A stretch of DNA of 19,046 nucleotides, from NCBI GenBank assembly GCA_021812735.1, contig JAKAMV010000084.1, positions 1-19,046 of the forward strand, written 5' to 3'. The DNA is from Chloroflexota bacterium (lineage in GTDB: Bacteria; Chloroflexota; Limnocylindria; Limnocylindrales; CSP1-4). Shown here in pieces: positions 5,899 to 13,131 of this stretch. The notes under the pieces were generated by a model. That model was given only the letters and a program-made list of their open reading frames with translations. It was not told the origin of the DNA and did no database searches. Position 1 is the stretch's first letter, and every line of letters starts with the position of its first letter. The position numbers and the translations under genes are program-made.

Positions 5899-8553
5899 AT
5901 GAGGGGCGTCCACGCGATGCCAGCCGGGAGATCGACGCTCGTCGCCCGGACGACGCTCTGCGAGCGGCTGTCCGGGGCGCCCGAGACGGTGGCCCTGATT
6001 GCGGCGCCGGCGGGCAGCGGCAAGACGCTGCTGCTCCGCGCGTGGATCGAGGAGGCCGGCCTGGCGCCACGGACGGCGTGGGTTTCGGTCGGGCGCGACG
6101 AGCGCGATCCGCAGCACTTCTGGCTGGAGGTTGCCGACGGGCTCCGGGCGGCGGTCGGACCGGCAGGTTCGATCGAGCGTCCCACCCCCACGCCGGAGTT
6201 CGATGGCGATGCATTCGTCGGGCGGCTCATCTCGAGCCTCGCCGGGCTGCAGGACCCGGTCGTCCTCGTCGTCGACGACCTCCACGAGCTGACGTCGCCG
6301 GAGGCGCTCGCGCAGCTCGAGACCCTCATCACCGAGCGGCCCCATCGGCTGCGGATCGTGCTCGCCACGCGCCACGACCCGCCGCTCGGCCTCCATCGTC
6401 TCCGCCTCGCCGGGCAGCTGACGGAACTGCGGGCGGCCGATCTCCGCTTCACACTCGACGAGGCGCGCCAGCTCCTGGCCGGCGCCGGGGTGGCCCTGTC
6501 CGACGAGGGCCTCGAGCGGCTGCACGCCCGGACGGAGGGCTGGGCCGCCGGTCTGCGGCTGGCGACGCTGTCGCTCGTCGGGCGCCCTGACCCGGAACGG
6601 CTCGTGGAGGCGTTCTCGGGCAGCGAGCGGACCGTCGCCGACTACCTGCTCGCCGAGGTCCTGGAGCGCCAGCCGGCGCCGGTCCGGACCCTGCTGCTCC
6701 GGACCTCGATCCTCGACCGCGTGAGCGGCCCACTGGCGGATCGCGTGCTCGGGACCGCAGGGTCAGAGCGGCTCCTCCTCGAGCTGGAGGCGACGAACGC
6801 GTTCGTGACGTCGCTGGACGCGGACCGGACGTGGTTCCGCTACCACCAGCTGTTCGCCGACCTCCTCCGGCTCGAGCTCCGTCGCACCAGCCCGGAGCTC
6901 GTGCCGGAGCTCAATCGCACCGCGTCGGCCTGGTACGCCGAGCACGGCCTGGTGGTCGAGGCGATCCGCCACAGCCAGGCTGCCGAGGACTGGGAGACGG
7001 CGACCCGGCTCGTGACCGAACACGCCTTCGGTCTGACCCTCGACGGGCAGGGATCGACCGTGCAGACCCTCCTCGACCGCTTCCCCACCGAAGCTCTGGG
7101 CAACCCGGAGCTCGCGGTCCTGGTGGCGTACCGCGAGCTCACCCAGCGGTCGCTGGAGACGGCGGCCGCGACGATCGGCGTGGCCGAGCGGAACGCCGGG
7201 CAGGTCTCCGGCGAGCGCCGGTACCGCCTCGACATCGGCCTTGCAATCACCCGCCTCGTCCTCGCCCGCGCCCGGGGCGACCTCGAGGCGGTGCTTCGCG
7301 AGGTCGCCCCGCTCCTGGGGCCGCTCGAGGCGGGCTCCCTGGACGACGTCGCGCGCGCGAGCGACGCGCGGGCGGTGGCGTTGCTGAACCTCGGGATCGT
7401 CGAGCTGTGGTCGTTCCGGCTCGACGATGCGCGGCGCCACCTCGAGCGGGCTCTCGCGCTCGCCCGCGAGAACCGCCGCCCCTACGTCGAGGTCGGGGCG
7501 CTCGCCCACCTCGCGATCATCGCGGCGGCCAGCTCGCTCACGGACGCCCGCCGCCTCGTCCTCGAGGCGATGGCCGTGGCCGACGCGAACGGTTGGACCG
7601 CCGACCCGATCGCGGCCGCCGCCCTCGGGATCGAGAGCTCCATCGAGGCCGCGCACGGCCGGTTCGGCGACGCTCGACGATCGGTCGACCGAGCCCTCGC
7701 GGCGCTGCTTCCGGAGATCGATCCGGCGACGGCGCTGCTCGTCCACTTCGCCTCCGGCGAGGTTCTGGTCGGCGAGAGCCGCCTGCGGGACGCGATCGAC
7801 GAGCTGCGTGTCGCAGGGCACTTTCAATCGCTCCTCGCGACGCCGCATGTGCTGACGGGAGCGACAGGCGAGTCCATCGCGCTCCTCCAGCTCCGGCTCG
7901 GCGACGTGCCGGGTGCGCGGGCCACGCTCGCCACCCTCACCTCCGACGAGCGGTCCTACGGGGAGGCGCGCGTGGCCGCCGGGGCGCTGGCGCTGGCGGA
8001 GGGCCAGCCGCAGGCGGCCATCGACGCCGTCGCCGATGTCATCCGGGATCAGGCCCCCGTGGTGCGCGTCGGGACCGTCGTCCAGGCCCGCGTGCTCGAC
8101 GCCCAGGCCCGGGACCGACTCGGCGATCGGGCCGGGGCGGTGGCCGGGCTCGAGCGGGCCCTCGATCTCGCCGAGCCCGACGGCCTGGTGTTCCCGTTCC
8201 TCATGACGCCCGCCCCGGCGCTCCTCGAGCGGCATCCCCGGCACGAGACCGCGCACGCGGCCCTCCTGACCGAGATCCTGGATGTGCTGCGCGGTGCGGC
8301 ACCGAGGCTCCGCGCCGACCGTCCGTCGGCCCCGCTCGAGGCGCTGAGCGAGACCGAGCTGCGGGTGCTGCGCTACCTGCCGAGCAACCTGTCCGCGGGC
8401 GAGATCGCCAGCGAGCTGTACGTCTCGACGAGCACGGTGAAGACGCACATGCGCCACATCTACGACAAGCTCGACGCACACCGGCGGACCGAGGCGGTCG
8501 ACCGTGCCCGCGACCTCGGGCTGCTGGGACCTTCCGGCGCGCGCCGGGCCTGA
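5899..8553 (+). CDS. MalT-like LuxR-family ATP-dependent transcriptional regulator, 884 aa
   Basis: Large STAND-type regulator. The Walker A motif APAGSGKT spans residues 36-43 and the Walker B motif VVLVVDDLHEL has D126-D127. The winged-helix region that follows ends near FRYHQLFADLLR. A long helical TPR-like repeat region fills ~350-790, and a C-terminal LuxR helix-turn-helix covers ~815-878 (LSETELRVLRYL, STSTVKTHMRHIYDKL). Such proteins bind ATP, oligomerise when an inducer binds the TPR region and activate transcription through the HTH. The inducer is unknown here. I chose the ATG at 5899. The in-frame ATG at 5917 has a GAGGGG 10 bases upstream and is an equally possible start (878 aa). 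The frame happens to be open for 3.3 kb further upstream, but that part is antisense to the PAS-EAL gene. Confidence 0.93.
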   Translation: MRGVHAMPAGRSTLVARTTLCERLSGAPETVALIAAPAGSGKTLLLRAWIEEAGLAPRTAWVSVGRDERDPQHFWLEVADGLRAAVGPAGSIERPTPTPEFDGDAFVGRLISSLAGLQDPVVLVVDDLHELTSPEALAQLETLITERPHRLRIVLATRHDPPLGLHRLRLAGQLTELRAADLRFTLDEARQLLAGAGVALSDEGLERLHARTEGWAAGLRLATLSLVGRPDPERLVEAFSGSERTVADYLLAEVLERQPAPVRTLLLRTSILDRVSGPLADRVLGTAGSERLLLELEATNAFVTSLDADRTWFRYHQLFADLLRLELRRTSPELVPELNRTASAWYAEHGLVVEAIRHSQAAEDWETATRLVTEHAFGLTLDGQGSTVQTLLDRFPTEALGNPELAVLVAYRELTQRSLETAAATIGVAERNAGQVSGERRYRLDIGLAITRLVLARARGDLEAVLREVAPLLGPLEAGSLDDVARASDARAVALLNLGIVELWSFRLDDARRHLERALALARENRRPYVEVGALAHLAIIAAASSLTDARRLVLEAMAVADANGWTADPIAAAALGIESSIEAAHGRFGDARRSVDRALAALLPEIDPATALLVHFASGEVLVGESRLRDAIDELRVAGHFQSLLATPHVLTGATGESIALLQLRLGDVPGARATLATLTSDERSYGEARVAAGALALAEGQPQAAIDAVADVIRDQAPVVRVGTVVQARVLDAQARDRLGDRAGAVAGLERALDLAEPDGLVFPFLMTPAPALLERHPRHETAHAALLTEILDVLRGAAPRLRADRPSAPLEALSETELRVLRYLPSNLSAGEIASELYVSTSTVKTHMRHIYDKLDAHRRTEAVDRARDLGLLGPSGARRA

Positions 8554-8649
8554 GCCCGCCGGGTCCAGCGCGCCGCTCGCCGTCTCCCTCGGGCGATCAT
8601 CCGATCCGGTCGACGCGGCCTCACCCATCCACCGCCCAGGCTGCGGCGC

Positions 8650-8874
8650 ATGAACGAGTCGACGAGCGAGCGATCCCGGACCGATCGCTACGAGATCCGC
8701 ATCCGGGGCCTCCTGAGCGATCGGCTGCTGGATGCCTTTCCCGAGCTGGACGGCCGCGCGGACCGCGGCGAGACCCTGTTGGCGGGCCGGCTCCCGGATC
8801 AGGCGGCGCTCCACGGCGTGCTGGCCCGGATCGAGGCACTCGGGCTTGAGCTCGTCGAGGTTCGTCGGCGCTGA
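8650..8874 (+). CDS. small conserved hypothetical protein (YEIR...DQAALHG type), 74 aa
   Basis: The protein has the pattern RYEIRIRGLLSDRLLDAF, then GETLLAGRLPDQAALHGVL, then ARIEALGLELVEVRR. I recognise this as a short family, YEIRV-G-L ... L-G-VDQAALHGLL-KVRDLGLPLVSV, common as stand-alone hypothetical proteins in Chloroflexota and Actinomycetota. No function is known to me; the fold looks like a small alpha/beta domain. It begins 96 bp after the LuxR-type regulator stop and lies on the same strand, so it may be co-expressed. No clear ribosome site precedes the ATG at 8650, so a leaderless or alternative start is possible. The high GC at third positions supports real coding. Confidence 0.75.
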   Translation: MNESTSERSRTDRYEIRIRGLLSDRLLDAFPELDGRADRGETLLAGRLPDQAALHGVLARIEALGLELVEVRRR

Positions 8875-8901
8875 CCCGCCGGGCGGGGAATCCACCGGAT
8901 C

Positions 8902-8920
8902 GGGTGAGGCCGACTCACCC
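8902..8920 (+). terminator. hairpin GGGTGAG-N5-CTCACCC after the small protein gene
   Basis: A perfect 7-bp stem with a 5-nt loop begins 27 bp after the stop codon at 8874. No T-run follows, so it could be a factor-dependent terminator, an RNA-stabilising hairpin or an operator dyad for the HdeD-like gene downstream. Confidence 0.35.
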
Positions 8921-8934
8921 CGCTGGTCGGGACA

Positions 8935-8944
8935 CTGACGTCAG
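8935..8944. promoter_or_regulatory. palindrome CTGACGTCAG upstream of the HdeD-like gene
   Basis: A 10-bp perfect palindrome with a TGACGTCA core, 42 bp upstream of the start at 8987 and in the likely promoter/leader region. It may be an operator. No regulator can be assigned from the sequence. Confidence 0.3.
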
Positions 8945-8986
8945 AAGGCGCGCGAATGGCGCGACATGCAGTGGGGAGAAACTTCG

Positions 8987-9550
8987 ATGCTCAGCCTGAT
9001 CTCTCGCGATTGGTGGGTGTTCGCGGTCCGGGGTGTCGCCGCCGTCCTGTTCGGGACGATGGCGCTCGCCTGGCCGAACGTGACCCTTGCGGTCCTCGTC
9101 ATCCTGTTCGGCGCCTACGCGCTCGTCGACGGGATCGCCCTGCTGGTCAGCCTCGCCCGCGGCGATGTCCTCGCGCGCCGGCATGCCTGGGCCTTCGGGA
9201 TCATGGGCATCCTCGGGATCGCCGCCGCGATCGTGACCTTCTTCTGGCCCGGCCTGACGGCGCTGTCGCTGCTCTACGTGGTCGCCGCGTGGGCGGTCGC
9301 GATGGGCGTCTTCCAGGTCGTCGCCGCGGTCGCGCTCCGGCGCGAGATCGAGGGCGAGCTCTGGATGGGCGTCGGCGGCATCCTGTCGGTCGTCTTCGGG
9401 ATCCTGCTGATCGCCTCGCCGGGCGCAGGGCTGCTCGCGCTGGTCTGGATCGTGGGGTTCTGGGCGATCGTGTTCGGGGTCACGAGCCTCGGCCTGGCAT
9501 ACCGGCTGCACAGCCTGCACCAGGTCCGCCGGCAGGCGACGGCAAGCTGA
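8987..9550 (+). CDS. HdeD/DUF308-family membrane protein, 187 aa
   Basis: Six hydrophobic segments lie at about residues 10-29, 32-56, 66-87, 90-113, 124-144 and 147-168, arranged as three pairs. Each first helix carries an FG...A.P-type turn (LFGTMALAWPNVTL, GIAAAIVTFFWPGLTAL, VFGILLIASPGAGLL). This repeated pair is characteristic of HdeD/DUF308 proteins, named from the E. coli acid-resistance membrane protein. The biochemical role of most members is unknown. I start at the ATG at 8987 because GGGGAGA at 8973-8979 is an ideal ribosome site for it. The in-frame ATG at 8966 lies upstream of that site. The gene probably belongs with the LuxR-regulated run, although palindromes upstream suggest its own control. 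Confidence 0.9.
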   Translation: MLSLISRDWWVFAVRGVAAVLFGTMALAWPNVTLAVLVILFGAYALVDGIALLVSLARGDVLARRHAWAFGIMGILGIAAAIVTFFWPGLTALSLLYVVAAWAVAMGVFQVVAAVALRREIEGELWMGVGGILSVVFGILLIASPGAGLLALVWIVGFWAIVFGVTSLGLAYRLHSLHQVRRQATAS

Positions 9551-9604
9551 TCGCGCCCGAGCGCGATCGTCTCGGGGAGCGGCTGGGCACTCGGCCGCTC
9601 CCCG
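9549..9604 (+). terminator. two tandem hairpins behind the HdeD-like gene
   Basis: The first hairpin, GATCGCGC-CCGA-GCGCGATC (9549-9568), overlaps the stop codon. The second has an 11-bp stem, CGGGGAGCGGC / GCCGCTCCCCG (9573-9583 with 9594-9604), and a 10-nt loop. Both stems are perfect and very GC-rich. There is no T-run, as is usual in high-GC bacteria, so together they are the likely transcription end of the 5899-9550 run. Confidence 0.6.
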
Positions 9605-9657
9605 GTTCGTCTGCGCGGAAGGACCCGCACCTCCCGGGGCGCGCCCGACGGGGTGAT

Positions 9658-9783
9658 TCAGGGAACGAGCGCCGCCTGCACGAAGCCGGCGGCGACGCCG
9701 TGCCCCGCGGAGTTCGAGGTGGCCCACTGGGCCGCCCCGCGACCGATGCGGCGTGACGCACGCGGCGTGTAGTGTCGCGACAT
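9658..9783 (-). CDS. doubtful 41-aa ORF in the gap before the frameshifted lipoprotein gene
   Basis: The 337-bp gap at 9551-9887 holds the tandem hairpins and this minus-strand ORF, which runs from the ATG at 9781-9783 to the TGA at 9658-9660. It reads MSRHYTPRASRRIGRGAAQ and ends GVAAGFVQAALVP. Third positions are mostly G/C, and the residue mix is protein-like rather than the Arg/Pro/Gly pattern of shadow frames. No ribosome site and no known family are seen. It may be a small gene, a remnant, or chance. Confidence 0.2.
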   Translation of the reverse strand: MSRHYTPRASRRIGRGAAQWATSNSAGHGVAAGFVQAALVP

Positions 9784-9887
9784 CGAGGCCCGCCGGTGAC
9801 CGGGGTGGCCTGACGGTCCCACCGGCGGCGACTCGTCACCGCCGCGCGCCGGAACCGCAAGCACCATCGCTGCGTCCGTCAGGCAGG

Positions 9888-10858
9888 ATGAGGAATCTGC
9901 GCTGCGCAGTTCTCCTACTCGCGGCCACAGCTCTCGCAGTCGCGTGCTCGGCTGTTCCCGGCGTGTCGGTCCCCTCGGGCTCGCGCCGTGCGACCGCCGA
10001 GGCCGCAGCGGCGGCCTCGGGTCTCGCACCCAGTCCGCCGGCTCTGGCGAGGTTCGACGAGGGTGGACTCGTCTTCTGGTACCCCGCGAGCTGGCGGGAG
10101 TTCCACTACCAGGTGCCCTCCACCATGTCGACCCTGATCGCGTACCTCGCCACCGTCGACGTGCCCGAACCGTGCACCAGGAGCGCGAACGAGATCGCCT
10201 GCTCCGAGCGGTATCACCTCGTGCCGGGCTCCCTCGTGGTGACGGTGCAGGAGAACGGCTGGCCGGACTTCGACATGCTCGACCACCGGCCGGCCGACGC
10301 GACGGCACTGACCGTGGGCGGCCTGCCTGCGTACGTCGAGACGACGACCAGCGACGCGAGCCACGTGGGAGCCGAGCGCACGGTCACCTGGACGCTGTCC
10401 CGGCCCGGCAGCGTGGACAACTACTACACGATCCAGGTGCAGCTGGCGGGGCCGGACGTCGCGGTCGTGCGCGCCCAGCTCGACGCCCTGATCGCCTCGG
10501 TCCGCTACGATCCGCCGGTCGTGCCGCTGCCCTCCGGAGCCGCCGCCCAGGCCGCCGCGGTGGCGCTGGCTCTGGGCACGCTGTCGAAGGACTCCGCCAC
10601 ATGGCGCTGTTTCCCGACCCAGGCGGGCAGCCGGCAGATGATCGTCGACGCGCTCACCAACGGGCCGCCCTCGCCGCCCCGCAGCTCGCCACCTGCACGA
10701 CCGCGATCGCGCGCACCCCGCTGCAACTCTGGCGCCTCACGCTCACCCTCCGACTCGACCATGCCGATCCGAACGCCGGTGGCGGTGAGTCCGCGGTGGT
10801 GTGGGTGAACCCCGACGGCACGCCCGGTCAGGTCAGCGCCGGGCCGCTCGTGCCGTAG
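9888..10858 (+). pseudogene. secreted lipoprotein gene with a -1 frameshift near 10661
   Basis: The ATG at 9888 opens a signal peptide, MRNLRCAVLLLAATALAVAC, whose last residue (C20) fits a lipobox. The mature protein should be anchored outside the cytoplasmic membrane. The rest (FDEGGLVFWYPASWREF, SLVVTVQENGW, VGGLPAYVETTT, VVRAQLDALIASVRYDPP) resembles uncharacterised exported proteins; no enzyme family is evident. The frame is coherent to the LTN codons ending at 10661, then degrades into a Pro/Arg/Ser shadow that stops at 10808. The next frame picks up immediately (RAALAAPQLATCTTAIARTP...) and ends in GTPGQVSAGPLVP at 10858. Losing one C from AACCGGGCC would explain this. The gene is either inactive or carries a sequencing error; intact length would be ~323 aa. 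Confidence 0.75.
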
Positions 10859-10859
10859 C

Positions 10860-10900
10860 GGCGAGGCGCGCAGGCGACCCCGTGCCGCGGCGCGCTCGCC
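10860..10900 (+). terminator. imperfect GC-rich hairpin after the lipoprotein gene
   Basis: GGCGAG-(G)-CGCGC at 10860-10871 pairs with GCGCG-CTCGCC at 10890-10900, with one bulged base and an 18-nt loop, directly after the stop codon. No T-run follows. It is a plausible but weak terminator. The rest of the gap to 11093 shows nothing else I can support. Confidence 0.3.
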
Positions 10901-11093
10901 CCGCCCTCCGTAGATGACCTAGGACGGGAGTTCCGGCGCGTGATGGGCTCCGACACCAACCCCGGCGCCATCGACTGCTGCGCGCGGGGAGCGGCGCAGG
11001 AGTCCCTTCACGGCTCCACTCATGCCCAGGGTCGCGGCCTCCCGAACGATCGACCCCGCGATTATCGGCCCGTGATTGTCATGCGCTCCGGCG

Positions 11094-11969
11094 TTAGTTC
11101 GCAGGGCTCGGGCGACTCGGAGTGCCCCGACCGATGCAGAAGAACGTGCGCATCGTCGGATCGGCGCGTGTGGCGTGCAAGGCCAGCTCGGGCGCAGGAG
11201 ACAACGGCCGACCGTACTCGACGGCCAGGCGCCCGAGCTCCGCGAGCTCGACGTCTCGCCAACCGGCGGACTGGAACAGTGCGCCGGGGTCGTCGGTGCA
11301 GAACGGCGCGGGGGCGCCGCGAGCCTCGAGCGCCGCCAGGTGGCGGACCATCCCCGGAAGCCTGAGCAGGCCGGTCCCGCTGACGTCCGCGGCGATGGCG
11401 CTGCCCGCCCCCGAGAGCATCAGCGTGGTCCGGAGCAGGCGCGCGACCGTGGGCGGGGCCAGGTAGAAGAACAGCCCCTCGGCGATCCACAGGGTCCTCA
11501 CGCCTCGCCGGAACCCGGCGGCGAGCAGCGCGGGCTCCCAGTCGCCCGCAAGGTCCGCGGCCACCGGGTGCCGCCGGCAGCGCGGACTGGCTCCTGCTGC
11601 CGCGAGGGCGGTCTCCTTGTCCGTGAGCAGATCCCCGTCGTCGATCTCGAACCAGTCGAGACGGGGAGGCAGGTGCATCCGGAACGCGCGCGTGTCGAGG
11701 CCGGCGCCGAGCAGGACCACTTGGTCCATCGTGGCCGACTGGCCGCCGATCAGGTCCTCGAAGAACCGCGTCCTGATCGGGATGAAGTCGTTCCGGCCGC
11801 CCGACGCCCGCTCCGACGCCTCCATGGCGAGACGCCCCGGATCGCCCGCAAGCGCACCCGCCCAGGGGTCGTCGAACAGGCGGTCAGGCCCCGCCGACTC
11901 CCGCTCCCGAACGGCCGCGATCCAGCGCGCCGTGTAGGCGGACGCCAAGAGCCCAACGCCAGCTGCCAT
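11094..11969 (-). CDS. class I SAM-dependent methyltransferase, LCM/TIGR00027 family, 291 aa
   Basis: The SAM-binding motif is VVLLGAGLDTR (about residues 84-94), the special form found in the leucine carboxyl methyltransferase-like/COG3315 family. An acidic strand follows (DWFEIDDGD, 105-113) and the family block LWIAEGLFFYL lies at 160-170. The N-terminal region with SAYTARWIAAVRERES and LFDDPWA is also typical. Length is normal (270-310 aa). Members methylate O atoms of small molecules or carboxyl groups, and the substrate is not predictable. The ATG at 11967-11969 has no strong ribosome site. The DUF1801 gene on the same strand ends 61 bp upstream, so they may share a transcript. Confidence 0.9.
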   Translation of the reverse strand: MAAGVGLLASAYTARWIAAVRERESAGPDRLFDDPWAGALAGDPGRLAMEASERASGGRNDFIPIRTRFFEDLIGGQSATMDQVVLLGAGLDTRAFRMHLPPRLDWFEIDDGDLLTDKETALAAAGASPRCRRHPVAADLAGDWEPALLAAGFRRGVRTLWIAEGLFFYLAPPTVARLLRTTLMLSGAGSAIAADVSGTGLLRLPGMVRHLAALEARGAPAPFCTDDPGALFQSAGWRDVELAELGRLAVEYGRPLSPAPELALHATRADPTMRTFFCIGRGTPSRPSPAN

Positions 11970-12030
11970 GGGCCAAGGATACGTGGCGCTTCCGGCGGCC
12001 CGAGGTTCGCCGTGGCCGAGGCGACGTCGG

Positions 12031-12411
12031 CTACGCCTGGCGCCTCGCCACGCCGGCCCGGACGATCGCCTCGACCGCTTCTGCGTCGAACGCGTCGCCC
12101 TCGTACCAGTCGACGCCGCGTCGCGTGCTGCTGTCGAGGTACGCGTTGAAGAGGTGGTGCGGGTCGGGCAGCTGCGCGCCGTCGCGCATCGTCAGGCGCA
12201 CCCGCTCCTTGAGGACGTTCACGTGGCACACGATGCCCCCGTGCTCGAAGCAGGGCGTCCCCGGCAGCTTCGCCGAGGCCCACTTCCAGGTCTCGACGAT
12301 GTCCGGGTCGGCCGCGTGGATCGCCGCACGGAGTCGAGCCACCATCTCGCCCTTCCAGCCCGGCGTCGACGCGATCAGCTCGTCCAGCCGCGGGTTTCGA
12401 TTCGTCGCCAT
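12031..12411 (-). CDS. DUF1801 (YdhG/YjbR-like) domain protein, 126 aa
   Basis: The pattern is WKGEMVARLRAAIHAADPDIVETWKW, then a central strand region with FEHGGIVCHVNVLKERVRLTM, then a C-terminal helical stretch (AEAVEAIVRAGVARR). It matches DUF1801 proteins, small alpha/beta domains related in fold to CyaY/YjbR. Their molecular role is unknown; some fusions suggest iron or metabolite handling, which cannot be shown here. The likely start is the ATG at 12409-12411. A GTG one codon upstream is the alternative. The gene is followed on the same strand by the methyltransferase. Confidence 0.85.
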   Translation of the reverse strand: MATNRNPRLDELIASTPGWKGEMVARLRAAIHAADPDIVETWKWASAKLPGTPCFEHGGIVCHVNVLKERVRLTMRDGAQLPDPHHLFNAYLDSSTRRGVDWYEGDAFDAEAVEAIVRAGVARRQA

Positions 12412-12425
12412 CACTCGGGACTATC

Positions 12426-12626
12426 TCACAGCAGCGCGACCGGAGCCGTCACGCGCCGCGGTCGGTGACCGGCGAAGTGGCGGGCGACCGCGGCGAACGC
12501 CTCCTTGGGCTCTCACGCCATCTCCGGGTAGGTCGTCCCGTGGCGCCCGCCGGGCAGGGACTTCACGAGCGACATGGCGTCCATGTCGAGCGTGACCAAT
12601 GGCTCTGGCACCCATCGCCGCGCCGC
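12426..12626 (-). pseudogene. coding-like C-terminal remnant with in-frame TGA
   Basis: A minus-strand frame reads VPEPLVTLDMDAMSLVKSL, then GRHGTTYPEMA, a TGA at 12513-12515, and continues in the same frame EPKEAFAAVARHFAGHRP to a second TGA at 12426-12428. Third positions on both sides of the first TGA are almost all G/C, as in neighbouring real genes. The simplest reading is a gene remnant in which a sense codon became TGA. The upstream edge near 12626 is uncertain, because codon bias fades there. I do not recognise the family; it could be the end of a hydrolase or a small helical domain. Confidence 0.35.
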
Positions 12627-12659
12627 TGAGAGGCTGGGCGACGGCCGAGAGCGGCCCGG

Positions 12660-13079
12660 ATGCACCGCTCCTTGGCCCTGCATGGTCAGGTCGTCGGGTC
12701 AACGGTGCGCACATCCCCAGGCTGGCGCAGGTTCCCGGTTATGGCGGTGGCCGCCTGTCTCGCGTCCATGGCGGGCGTCTTCCTTCCCTCGCCAGCGGTC
12801 GGCTCGTCGGCGCGTGCCGCCGACGCTGCGGCGTCCGTGATCGCGACGTACCAGCAGCGCATCCCGCAGCTCATGGCGGAGCAGCACATCCCGGGCCTCG
12901 CCGTCGCGCTCGTGGATGGCAACCGGGTGCTGTGGACGCAGGGGTTCGGCCATGTGGACGGCAGTGGGTCGGCCCCGGTGACGCCCGCCACGATCTTCAA
13001 CGTCCAGTCGATGTCGAAGCTGTTCACCGCCACGGCGCAGCTCGCGGTCTGGCACCTGATCGGCTGGGGCCTGACCTAG
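12660..13079 (+). pseudogene. serine hydrolase (beta-lactamase/PBP class C fold), truncated after the SxxK motif
   Basis: A signal peptide (core FPVMAVAACLASMAGVF, probable cut near ARA-AD at residues 51-54) is followed by the start of a PF00144-type domain. This includes QHIPGLAVALVDGNRVLW and FNVQSMSKLF, which contains the nucleophile S117 and K120 (SxxK). Intact members run 350-600 residues and need later Tyr-x-Asn and His/Lys-x-Gly motifs. Here the protein ends ~20 residues after SxxK at a TAG (13077-13079). Only ~50 bp separate it from the next gene, so the rest has been deleted. The start could be the ATG at 12660 or the GTG at 12705, which leaves a more ordinary signal peptide. It is almost certainly inactive as an enzyme. 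Confidence 0.75.
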
Positions 13080-13131
13080 CTCGTCGACGGCAGTCGGGGC
13101 GCGTTCACGGGCGCCCGAGGGAGGGAAAGGA

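Noticed and set aside
6763..8895. 710-codon minus-strand ORF opposite the LuxR gene
   Set aside because: Shadow of a GC-rich gene; its composition (EERGGGRHEEREHQ-like runs) has no domain signature.
10655..10665. Programmed -1 frameshift in the lipoprotein gene
   Set aside because: No heptameric slippery sequence or strong downstream pseudoknot was seen. A base loss or read error is more likely.
10940..11365. 141-codon plus-strand ORF before the methyltransferase
   Set aside because: Most of it is antisense to the methyltransferase, and the remainder has no family resemblance or ribosome site.
12513..12515. Selenocysteine codon
   Set aside because: No SECIS-like hairpin directly after the TGA was recognised, and no Sec-machinery gene is in the window; decay is simpler.
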